The notes under the pieces were generated by a model that had not been told where the DNA came from, made no database searches, and saw only the letters and a list, made by a program, of their open reading frames with translations. From Pholis gunnellus (lineage: Eukaryota > Chordata > Actinopteri > Perciformes > Pholidae): a stretch of 64,000 bases of DNA. Location of the stretch: the NCBI GenBank assembly GCA_910591455.2, contig OU342816.1, positions 19,663,702 to 19,727,701 of the forward strand. Reading direction: 5' to 3'. Below are positions 10,491 to 20,231 of the stretch, one piece after another. The translations under genes and the position numbers were made by a program. Every line of letters begins with the position of its first letter. Positions within the stretch are counted from its first letter, which is position 1.

Positions 10491-12016
10491 AAAGGTGTGT
10501 ATGATGAGCAGAGCAGGGAGAGCCAGGCAGATCACACCCAAAGATATAGGGCTGGAAACACAAGAAACACTACATGCTGAATCCTTACTTTAATGAAGAG
10601 TGTACAGCCCTGTGTTTATTATAGGGTCCGCACATTCACATACAAAGAAATGGGTTGTTTTTTATTCCTAACATTGAAGTAGTGTTTGACTATATTTATT
10701 AGTCATGAAACATACAGCGTTTCACATTCTGAGGCCAAACGGTCACATATTAGATAAATGACAAGAATGTACCCATGATATATACAGCGGCCCACTTCTG
10801 TAGTTACCTCCCATCCCTGCAAATTTGACTGCGGTCGCTCTGTTTTTTAAAGCTAGATTGCTAACTTCAACCAACCAGGTGCTTACTTGCACTGTTTGCA
10901 TTTGACTTTCACCTACATGACAACCTTTGTTTGACTGAAAATAATAGGATGGAATTTCCTATTCAGTTCTGCTGGAAACTGCAGCACGGATTCAAAGGGA
11001 AACTCTATCAGCAAGATGCTCAGTTACTGTGAGGGAGAGAAGTTGGGGGGTTGTATAAGAAAGGATGACAAGAGAATCATTGAGCCTTTCCATCTGCTAG
11101 CAAGCAGAAGTGGGCAGCAGCGAGGCTACAAAGTAGAAGAGTCTCTTCCTCTGCCGGTCCCTCTCTCTCACACACACACATATGCAAACACAAAACCCCA
11201 TAACGGCAAAAGTGAGGGTTCAGTAATTATTATTTTATTGAGTAATACTTGGAATAGTTATATTACTAAATCTTAGATTTTCTTTGGACATAAGCATGTA
11301 CCTGTATTTGTGTCATGTCAACACATTTTTTTCTTCTACAGTAACTTCTCAGATAAACCTGTAGGAGGCACTTTAATCATTTGTTTATACCTAGTCAGTT
11401 TATATAATGTCTCACCTGCTGAATAACTGCCTCCTAATGCAGTATGTGTATAAATAATACACATAGACTTATTAATATACTCCCAATATACTCTGTGTGT
11501 GTTGAATGTGAAATTCAGGTTATTAATTAAGCCCCCTGGCGGGGGTGTTAATAATGGCCAGCTTCATTAGTTTGTACTTTTAAAGTATACATTGAGCGTA
11601 ACAGAGGGCCTTGTGAAGATCCTCTGCAAATAAAACATTCAAGATTTCAATATAACACAATTAACACAAGTATAGAACGACAGAATACTCCAATCCCAGT
11701 TAGAGAGTGCATCATCTCTGTCCACTGAAATCTTTGTCTTATCTGTTCCCAATTGACATGGAAATGGAATGTGTGTACCATCATTATGGACAGTTTATAA
11801 TGTCTGTCTGAGGAGCAAGAGAAGGTCCAATTGAGGAAATATAAAGTCGACGCATCCTCTGTGTGTATTTGCCCAAAGCCAGTCATGTCCACTAGATGTC
11901 CCCGGTGAGTTTCTGTCCTCTGTTGACCACCTGATGGCCCTGGTTATCAGCAGCCTTCCTGCACAGCTGCTTCTCATTTGCTCATGAGCTCCTCTGTAGG
12001 GGATAGTTTCCAATAT
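10491..12016. other. Non-coding stretch between repeats
   Basis: No exon, RNA gene or complete repeat is recognised. It contains a short (CA)n run near 11170. Short minus-strand frames near 11650-12020 show no domain. Confidence 0.5.
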
Positions 12017-12019
12017 GTT

Positions 12020-12729
12020 GGCCAAATCCCAATGGCCCCCCTTACGGACTCACGGACTTTGAGGCGCGCTCCCGCGAAGTCCGTGAGGGTTTAGGGCTGT
12101 CTCGTTGTCAAATCATCGCGTGTTTTGAGGGCTCTCTCGCAGACATTTTGAGCCCTTAATGAACCCTTTCCGTAAGTCAGCATGGTATGCTGACTTAGCC
12201 GAAGGGAATTACCCACAAATCATTGCAATGTGACGTTAAACACGGGGTAATGGAGGCGCATGGAGACGTAAAAAAAAAAGGTAAACAAAGAGGACGGCTC
12301 GTGTGTTCAGCCTGGAGTATTACATTTACACAGAAACATTAAGGGTTAAAGATGGAACAAAAAATAAACATGAAATCAGAGAATATTTATTTATTTATTC
12401 ATCAAATATTAGATTTTGTCATTGAAGCTGACAAAAACGAGTAAATAGATTATATGAGTTACTTCTCATCTTGTGAGTAAAGATCCTGATAGACGTTCAA
12501 ATCAGGGAGTACAAAGTATAAAATAAATACACACAATTATACATCATATTTGTTGTCGTTTTCATGGTAACGTGATATGTTGCAGCAAAGTGCTGTCCCG
12601 TTCCTATTTACACCATCTCAAGCCCTCACAGCCTCTCACACTCAACCACTCACCAGGTGAAGTCAGTAAGTCCTTGAGGGTTCAGGGTTTGAGGGTTTGA
12701 GGGTTTAGGGTTTACATTGGGATTTGGCC
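12020..12729. mobile_element. DNA transposon with 15-bp perfect terminal inverted repeats
   Basis: The left end ggccaaatcccaatg (12020-12034) is the exact reverse complement of the right end at 12715-12729. The trinucleotide gtt flanks both sides (12017-12019 and 12730-12732), giving a 3-bp target duplication. The interior has no transposase, so this is a non-autonomous element of 710 bp. Subterminal parts contain tcacggac/gtccgtga inverted repeats near 12049-12087 and a GGGTTT-rich run before the right end. A 3-bp duplication fits PIF-Harbinger-like elements, but the family is not certain. Confidence 0.75.
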
Positions 12730-12787
12730 GTTGAGACCAGGCTGGTTGTTGTTATCTGTGTTTTTCACCTTGTTGGATTACCTGCTG

Positions 12788-12965
12788 GCAGAGATGGGCA
12801 GTATTTCTATTACTTGTATTTGAAATACGTATTTCAATTACTTTTGAGTATTTTGTAATTTGTATTTGATAGGGCCGATAAAAAATCTAACGTAATTTGT
12901 AACAAACTACTTTAGAGTGGAATAATTTTGTATTTAAAATACTCAAAATACTTTCTCCATGAATC
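12788..12965. repeat. Truncated dispersed repeat (hAT-like end)
   Basis: The segment starts agagatgggcagta and continues with alternating gtatttgaaatac / tttgagtattttg motifs, a pattern I associate with a common teleost hAT-type terminal region. No opposite end or target duplication is found, so it is a fragment. Confidence 0.35.
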
Positions 12966-13657
12966 AAAAAACAGTTCACGAGTTCAGTCTTCAGATCTTC
13001 AAGTTCAACGGATTGTCTGTCAAGTTAAATATTGTATCTGAGTGTGACAGATGTCAACTAGCTTGATGTATAATTTATGTCTGGGTCTGGCTACATAGCC
13101 TGTTGTGTATATACATGGTGATGGTTATAATATCAAGCTAGCGATCGATGCTAACATGCTAATGACGCTAGCATGCTGTCTAGGCTAGTGCATAGCCAGT
13201 GTTTAGCAAGTTAACTTATCAGTCGAATAGCTAGCTATAGGAAGAGGGAGATTGGGAGCTTGTATGTCATATGTGATGAATATTTTCTTGTTGATACAAA
13301 GCCAAAGTTTATGGGCTGTTGAGTCCCATTAATAAAAAATATATAATGATGATAATATTGATAGACATACAATATGAAATGTCGATTTAATCGTTATTGA
13401 GTCAGATCATCCAGGGATTGGAAGCATCTGGAAACACTCAACATGACACAAGCTGGATAGTTTAGATGTGTTTCTGATGTGACAAAGCCACTAAGAGTCA
13501 CTGAACAAAAAGAATAAATGGCAATGGTGAATTTTTACTGCAGAAATGTTGAAATTGTTGTGGTTGTGTACTTTTAAATACAGTAACAACCTAATCAAAA
13601 GATAAGTCTGGTGATAAGTCTTTATTTTTCTTATCGTCAACACATGGCTCAACATCA
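12966..13657. other. Non-coding stretch
   Basis: Nothing recognisable except a cluster of gctagc/gctaac-type short palindromes around 13135-13235. No exon, RNA or complete repeat is seen. Confidence 0.5.
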
Positions 13658-14095
13658 GATCAGAACCAGAACCGTTTATTGCCATGGTACGTTGAACAAT
13701 CAACACAGTGCAAAGTAGAAACATATTAAAATGTACAGAAAAATATAAAATAAAGTAGAATATAAAATAAAGTGCACAAACGAACAGGTAACAGGACTAT
13801 AGACAAGTGAGATGTAAGTGTAGTGTAAAAGTGTTGAGTGTAATTAAATAAGAACCTAGAAGGGATGTGCAGGGGAGTGACGGTAGGAAACTGTCCTGGG
13901 GATGACAGAGTCAGTGGGGGTCCCGGGCTCTGTTAATGAGCCCGACTGCAGAAGGGAAGAAACTGTTCATGTGGCGTGAGGTCTTGGTCCTGATGGACCT
14001 CAGCCTCCTGCCAGATGGAAGGGGCACGAACAGTTTGTGTCCAGGGTGAGAGGGGTCGGCTACAATCCTTCTTGCTCGCTTCATCATCATGTTGC
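13658..14095 (-). mobile_element. 3' end of the second LINE family, inverted copy
   Basis: Read on the minus strand, the frame contains the ORF2 C-terminal end (KRARRIVADPSHPGHKLF, then VPLPSGRRLRS and SRHMNSFFPSAVGLINRARD) with a stop near 13911, then a 3' UTR and an aatcagaacc-type tail near 13658. It is the same family as 10100-10490 but reaches about 45 codons further upstream. The 5' side is truncated near 14095. ORF2 of such elements encodes endonuclease and reverse transcriptase; only the tail is left here. Confidence 0.7.
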
Positions 14096-15671
14096 CAGAA
14101 ATACATGTAGTACACTGAATGTTCAGAAAATAGCCCTCAACAAATGCACTTCCTCCAGTTTTAGTAAGGTTTACATTAAACAAAAGTATTATAATACAAG
14201 TCATTGTAAAAGTCTTGATAATGTGTTATGATTATTGTTATAATGCATTATGGATATGTATGAGTGCTTATTACTATAACTATAGTGCTATAAGCTAATT
14301 ATAATGCATTAGATAAAAATATATATATAGACAGAAAGTGTCACTTAATTTGAACTTAAAACATTGTGAACTATATTCTTGTAACAGTCTGTTGGTTTCC
14401 AACTACTGTGACTATGTAGTCATATACTATGTATGTCATATGCAGATGATGTTCACATGACGACTCTGAATATTGACCAAAGCTGTGTCAAACTACTGTT
14501 ATCAGTCTGCTGAATTTCTTTTCACAGATTGTGAATTTAGCTAGATTTACCCAAATGTTCCACGTGTCAGTAAGTGGTTCAGTGATATTATTGCCTTTTG
14601 TGTCAAAGAACATTCTTCAACTGAATGTCTTGGATACTGCTGAAGTGTCCTTGAGCAAGCACTGAATGCATACCTCCCGCTCCAAGGGTGCAGGTTTAAA
14701 ATGGACCTCTGACCTCTCTCTGGAAATATGCAGTAATCAATAAAGTATTATATTATTTGTACATTTGGGAGAAGCGGAGAAGAACTTTCTATTGGACATC
14801 AATAATATTACATTCAAATCTACCTTCACTGCTTGAGTGTAAACAAAACTCATGGAAGGTGCAATGCGCTCACAATACATTTACTGACCAGAAAATCAAA
14901 TATAAATGTATAATCTGCAGTATAAGATACAACACCGAATTGTATCAGCTCCCAGCTAAATATAAGCAACAACAATCTTTATTTAACTGTTGTTTAATTC
15001 AATGTTACTCAAAATTAATTCTTCAGGAGAAGCCATAAGGCAGTTGATGCAGATCATTTGTTTCCTTGTAGTATTCAGTGGATATCTTTTTGTATTAATT
15101 TGAATCCACACACCATTAGTTTTACTAACAGTCCAAGTCTTGTTTTGTTTAGTGAACAAAAGATGGGTTTAGCATTTGGAAATCTCACATTATGTTCACA
15201 ATAGAATATAATTAAGTGAATGAGTGATATAGCACCTTGCATTAGGTTGTACTCATTTTATTACCTCATATTATTTTTTTTAAAAGTTAAACTGGTTATG
15301 TATGTTGTCAGTGTTTTTGTCTGCTGCCCCTAATAAAAAAATGAGTGCTGGGCCACGATTACAATTTTTAATCTCATTGTTATGTTTGTAAGTTCAATAA
15401 TGAATTCAAAAGTAGTGTATTGCGCACTTTTATTTTAAAAGTACTGCTATATGAACAAAAGTGCAATAACATTTGGTTTGTAAACACTTTAAACAAATCA
15501 AGTTCTTGTTAACAGCAGTATTCCCTTTACACAGATGAGATATCCAGTGAGAGCAACAGCTGGTGCACGTTGTAACGCCGTCGCTTTTGTAGTCCTCATT
15601 TAAAACAACTCGTGTATTCTTCTTGTGACGGTGCGTCTTGGGGCTCATACGTGCCGTCATTCGTTGATCCT
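14096..15671. other. AT-rich non-coding stretch with a degraded SINE-like tail
   Basis: Segment 14628-14757 carries the words tgtccttgagcaag and aatcaataaagtat, which I associate with the 3' part of a common teleost SINE/LINE tail; it is short and degraded. The rest, up to 15671, is AT-rich without a recognisable exon or repeat. Confidence 0.3.
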
Positions 15672-16697
15672 AAAGGTGCGTTCACACCAAACGCGACGCG
15701 AACGCACCTTGAGAACGTTCCTCAGACCGACATCTTCAACAACACTAATCGGCTGCAGTTTGTATCCACTTCTCTGTGGCATTTGTTAGCTTGTCTTGCT
15801 TTTGTTTATCTATACTTCTCCCACACGCTGCATTAACGTAGTCTGAAGACTTCCTCCAGTGAGCATCGCACTTTCAAAATAATGTAAGACTGTCTCACCC
15901 AGCCAGGGAAACTATGGAAACGGAGCAGTCAGGTCCACATGGATCTCCCTGCTGGCCGACCGTCTGCCGAACAGCCCTGAGCTGGGCTTCAACGGGTCTT
16001 CATCTCCAACCCACATCCTGTACTTGAACCAGCGGCGCTTTTCTCTTTAGTTAGCCTGCTAGCTAAACTGAGACAGCTAACCTAAGCTAAGAAAGTGCAC
16101 ACTGACAGTCACCGAAGCGTAAAATAGTCGTAGCGGTCCGTAGTCGGTGCATAAAAAACACTGCTGCCACCAATGTGACCGAGCGTCCTGTATGAGGGGC
16201 GCTTATAAGACAGTAATAAGCGGAGTCGGAAGACCAGACATCTCGTTCAGCCCACGGCTTCTCTCTTGATTTCTGCCCCCCCCCCCCTCGACCAGAAGCG
16301 GGAGTCACCTTTTCTCTACGGCAACTCTGAAGGGACATATTATCTCCAAAAAACGATAAACATGATACAGTCTGTTACAATAATAATGATAATATTGGCA
16401 GTTTTTCGTAATCTCTGTCTGTTTTATACAAATGCATCAGTGGGCAGGTTCCCATCGCCCCTACACAGTTACTGGACAGGTTAACAACAGTACTCGACAA
16501 ATAGTCAATCAAACTGCAGTGGGGCTAAAGACCCATGCCCCATGGCATCATGTGTCCCATCCACGTTCATCGCTAAAAGCTTTGGGCATGTACTCTGTTC
16601 ATTTCCCACACTTCTGACACTTGACATTGAGGCTCTAAAGCCAAGCTAAATTAAAACACTATTGTATTACTATTCTATCAGCCACTAACCTTAAACC
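15672..16697. other. Upstream flank of alcam, repeat fragment and C-run
   Basis: Segment 15672-15720 (aaggtgcgttcacaccaaac, then cgcg-rich) resembles the end of a dispersed teleost repeat. A run of 12 C lies at 16276-16287. Several CpG-containing stretches occur between 15900 and 16300, which might reflect a promoter-proximal region, but no TATA box or coding exon is visible. Confidence 0.35.
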
Positions 16698-17031
16698 GCA
16701 TTGTCTCACCTCGTAGCCTGCATAAATCATCCCCTCAACCAATAATGTTTCGTCAATCATCAGATAAGCCTCCACTTTGTTCCCATGTTGACATTCTGCT
16801 TGTTTAATGCAGGCTAGAAGTGTGATATGTGGTAATGCTGCCCTGGTGTTTCTAGTCTACTTTACATGACTTGTGTTGTTTCGTGAATGCCTCAAAGCTC
16901 TACGCTTCAACAATGTGAGTTCAGGCTACTCTGAAAATCCCCCAACAACAGAGACTTTAAACTGTAGCCTTTGGCTTTGTTTGCTGACCCTCATGTGGAC
17001 CTATACTTCCGACAGCACCTCAAGGCAACAT
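16698..17031. repeat. Promoter-proximal copy of a 334-bp duplication
   Basis: This segment matches 19831-20164 over exactly 334 bp without gaps and with only about two mismatches seen by eye (near 16733 and 16787). It lies immediately upstream of the alcam 5' UTR and contains a donor-like aatgtgagt at 16912-16920. No terminal inverted repeat or flanking target duplication is visible, so it does not look like a transposon insertion. Confidence 0.9.
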
Positions 17032-17300
17032 ACAAGAAAAAAATCCCCGGAGAGCTTCCTCCTTCTCCTCCTCCTGCTCCTCCTCCTCCTGCTCCTCCTC
17101 CTTCTGTCCTCGCAGTCAGCTCTCTCTGTATTTCACCTGCGCTCCCTTCTGACACTGTGGTATGTTTCGGACTTACCACGCCTCTTCCAAACCACAGTGA
17201 CATATCTGCGGGCCATATTTGTTCAGTCCAGACCGACTTGAGCTCCTCATCTCTCCAGAACCCCACCAGAGGTATCCACAGAACCACGTTCTCTCTGAGG
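17032..17300 (+). promoter_or_regulatory. Putative alcam 5' UTR / core promoter region
   Basis: This is the sequence directly before the chosen start codon. It contains a pyrimidine-rich tract of tcctcc/tgctcc repeats at about 17055-17108 and no clear TATA box. The transcription start cannot be set from sequence alone, so the division between promoter and 5' UTR is inference. Confidence 0.4.
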
Positions 17301-17358
17301 ATGGACCACGCTGCTGTCCTGCTGCTGGCTCTCGTGAGCGCCGGGACGCTGCTCCAAG
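17301..17358 (+). CDS. alcam: alcam exon 1: signal peptide of CD166/ALCAM
   Basis: The exon encodes MDHAAVLLLALVSAGTLLQ and ends with one base of the next codon before the donor AG|gtaagc. The peptide has a short N-terminus, a hydrophobic core (AAVLLLALVSAG) and small residues suited to signal peptidase, as expected for a secreted-pathway Ig-superfamily protein. The ATG has A at -3 and G at +4, a good vertebrate context. The frame is open upstream to another ATG at 16971, but that would add 110 Pro/Ser-rich residues before the signal peptide, so I reject it. Phase 1 joins exactly to exon 2, 42 kb downstream, giving GWATESVTALYGE. ALCAM is a homophilic adhesion molecule and CD6 ligand at the cell surface. 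Confidence 0.75.
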
Positions 17359-17912
17359 GTAAGCCTCGTTCAAGTCCTAGAATCAGCCTTTGACTATCGT
17401 GGACTCGGTCTACCGATGCGGTCTCACATAGGTAACGTGACGTTCTATTTAGTCTACTCGTGACTTCGCCTAAATGTTAATACCTGCAGAGTGAAGTTAG
17501 CGCTCTTATTTTAGTCCGTCGTCATATTCACATCGTTACGCAGGTTTAGGCTGCAGGGACGGAATCAATGGGAACATTAAATCCATCATTGGTTTCTAAT
17601 TAGAAATATTAGCCTCCCGCTAAAAAAGATAAAAAGGAAGGAAGAGAAGAGAATGGCGCGTAGCTAAAGTGAAAATCTTGATCCATATTGAAACTTTATA
17701 GCAATGAATTTACGAAGAGCTCTGGCAGCTTGATATGTTGGATGAACTCGCTCCTGTAGATAAACAGGTGCGTTTACCTCCGTAGAGCTGTGTGATGGAG
17801 CTGGACTTGTTGAATGTGGTTGCTGCCTTCAGCTCTTAAAAAAAATGAATGACGTAGTTGTAATCAGTGTAATCCAAGCCTGTGTTCCTGTGTGTGTTTG
17901 TGTTAGGTGTGG

Positions 17913-17913
<1 letters not shown>

Positions 17914-17947
<34 letters not shown>
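17914..17947. repeat. (GT)n microsatellite
   Basis: About 17 GT dinucleotides in an uninterrupted run, 555 bp into intron 1. Confidence 0.9.
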
Positions 17948-17949
<2 letters not shown>

Positions 17950-19551
17950 AATGGGCCAATAAGAGGCCAGAGATAACACACATTGACATTTCATGACTTT
18001 GTCATTCATGTTTTCCCTCTCAATGTCTTAATGATGTCGACTTGTAGTTGAATAGAAGATGAGCGCTCCTCCTTGTGTGTGACAACGCAACATCTAATGA
18101 GAGTCGTCCGTTTACAAAGCAATTCAATATGCATCGCCCTGAAGGGTGCAACCTGGAATTCTTTTTAAAGTCCCTGGGGCTAGCAAAGCCCTAATTTGGG
18201 AATCCGTGGTTCAGTCCTGTAGCATATGATCTCTGATGCTGATAGTGAGCAGCTTTTCTTGGTGAGAAAACGGGCCGGGCTTTGAAAGAGTTCAAACACA
18301 ATCAGCAGCGCTGGGACCACTGACATCGTCTCGTGTCACTTCCACACGATAAGTCAGAATAAATATCCTCCCAGCTCTTATCTCTGAGTTGTGTTTGTGT
18401 CACTGGACATCTCTCGGCGTTCACAGAACTGCTCTTTGTCAGAGCGGCTGGAGGGCGGGCAGTCTGTCTGGCTGGTGGCTGAGTGGGTGTGTGGTGGGAG
18501 GAGGTGATTGGTGCTCGAATCACTCGACACAGCCAGGGTCACCGTCTCCATCACTTGATGCTATCTGGCCTGTGTCCGGATCAGCGACTCCACAGGAGGA
18601 GGGAACGCATCATTCTGTGGGTTTGTGTGTGGGATTCACATTACAATCATGATAAAAATCCATATTTGTCCTCCACATAGTGACAGATAGCAGCGCAGTA
18701 GATAGCAGCTGAAGTCAGTTTCCAGCTTGATCTGTAGCATTCCTCACATCAAAGAGGGAAGGCTTTCAAAGGGACTCTCAGACTTACAAGTTTGAAGCCA
18801 TGGGGGGCTTTTAGGGGTGACTTTAGAAGGGTGAGCTGCCAGCACAGATGTGAGTGGATACAAAGTGTGGGCTGAATGGTGGTAAACACCGTTTGGAAAA
18901 GTCATCCTTGTTGACAGAGAATGGCATTTTAAGAGAGAAGACACATTAGGTGTGTCATGTAATTGTGAGCACTTTCATATAATTTAACTCGCATTTTAGC
19001 TCTGCAGTCATTTCTAGGTCCACTTTAAAGAGCTTCTGTGGACTGTTGTAGAATGTTAGTAATGTGTCCCCAATAGGTAATAAGAGAGCCATGGGGCTGT
19101 TACAATGTTCCAGCTAGTCATATTTGTAGTGACAAATTCATATAGTTATGACCATTATGATGGGAAAGAGGCTCTTATTAGCAGCCCCCTCATTTATTCT
19201 AGTGGTTACACTCCATTGACGCAGCGAGGGTGCCAACGTAGAGGGCTACGGCAAATATTAGGCACAGTCATCGGGAAGGAAAAGTTGAACCTAACCACAA
19301 AAGGTGAATCCTCATTAGGCAAGGCATACATACAAGCACACATTCCTGGTTAGACTAATGCCATATGTCTACCTGATTGTCACCGTGATAGAGTGGTGAA
19401 ATTCGGTCTCACCGCTGTTCAGTGTTTGGTGTCCTATAAGCCTGCAAATTCATCTTTTACTCAAACTGGACTTCCAGGATCATATTTCATGTTTCCATGT
19501 TACCTGAGGCAACAGCAATGGAGCCCCTCGCTGTTTTTCAGCCTGTGCTTC
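17948..19551. other. Intron 1 sequence without recognised elements
   Basis: No exon, complete repeat or hairpin is recognised. Short frames on both strands show no domain. Confidence 0.5.
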
Positions 19552-19629
19552 CAAGGCAATCAGTCCTCCATAATAGAGACCTGCAGTCCTGTCCCCTTTA
19601 GAAGATGGCCTTTGTTCCACTAACCAGCT
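19552..19629. repeat. Left member of a 78-bp diverged direct repeat
   Basis: The segment from caaggcaat to the ccactaaccag motif recurs at 20153-20231 with around ten differences, including acctgcagtcctgtcccc and gatggcctttgttccacta in both. The two copies bracket the intronic 334-bp duplication. Confidence 0.75.
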
Positions 19630-19830
19630 ACCTTTCTCAGGGCCATTAATAACACATCATTTGTTTTCTGTGGCAGCAGGTTGGGCTTTGCTCTAGTGAT
19701 CAATGTTTTAATAAATATTTCTGCCAATGCATTTCCACATCAAACAGCCTTGGTGTCTTTCAGCAATATTCTGAAGCGCAGAAATCTGTTTGGAAAACAG
19801 ATTCTATACAGAGCAAATATGGGTTGATTT

Positions 19831-20164
19831 GCATTGTCTCACCTCGTAGCCTGCATAAATCATCCACTCAACCAATAATGTTTCGTCAATCATCAGATAA
19901 GCCTCCACTTTGTTCCCAGGTTGACATTCTGCTTGTTTAATGCAGGCTAGAAGTGTGATATGTGGTAATGCTGCCCTGGTGTTTCTAGTCTACTTTACAT
20001 GACTTGTGTTGTTTCGTGAATGCCTCAAAGCTCTACGCTTCAACAATGTGAGTTCAGGCTACTCTGAAAATCCCCCAACAACAGAGACTTTAAACTGTAG
20101 CCTTTGGCTTTGTTTGCTGACCCTCATGTGGACCTATACTTCCGACAGCACCTCAAGGCAACAT
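19831..20164. repeat. Intronic copy of the 334-bp alcam upstream segment
   Basis: It is collinear with 16698-17031 at an offset of 3133 bp, in the same orientation, with no gaps and about two substitutions. It begins at gcattgtctcacc and ends at caaggcaacat. Its last bases overlap the caaggcaa word that also starts the flanking 78-bp repeat, an 8-bp microhomology at the junction. No target-site duplication is evident. The donor-like aatgtgagt is preserved at 20045-20053. Confidence 0.9.
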
Positions 20165-20231
20165 CCATACTCAATAATAAAGACCTGCAGTCCTGTCCCC
20201 TGTATAAGATGGCCTTTGTTCCACTAACCAG
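20153..20231. repeat. Right member of the 78-bp diverged direct repeat
   Basis: Partner of 19552-19629. It overlaps the last 12 bases of the 334-bp duplication through the shared caaggcaa word and ends at ccactaaccag. Confidence 0.7.

Noticed and set aside
12670..12712. Telomere-like gggttt repeats
   Set aside because: Only a few imperfect units inside a transposon with defined ends; not interstitial telomere sequence.
13911..14204. 97-codon minus-strand frame as a host gene
   Set aside because: Its C-terminal two thirds is a LINE ORF2 tail fused by chance to flanking sequence.
16971..17358. Upstream in-frame ATG giving a 110-residue Pro/Ser-rich extension before the alcam signal peptide
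   Set aside because: It would bury the signal peptide, the extension is encoded by pyrimidine-rich UTR repeats, and known ALCAM proteins begin at the signal peptide. The ATG also lies in the duplicated segment.
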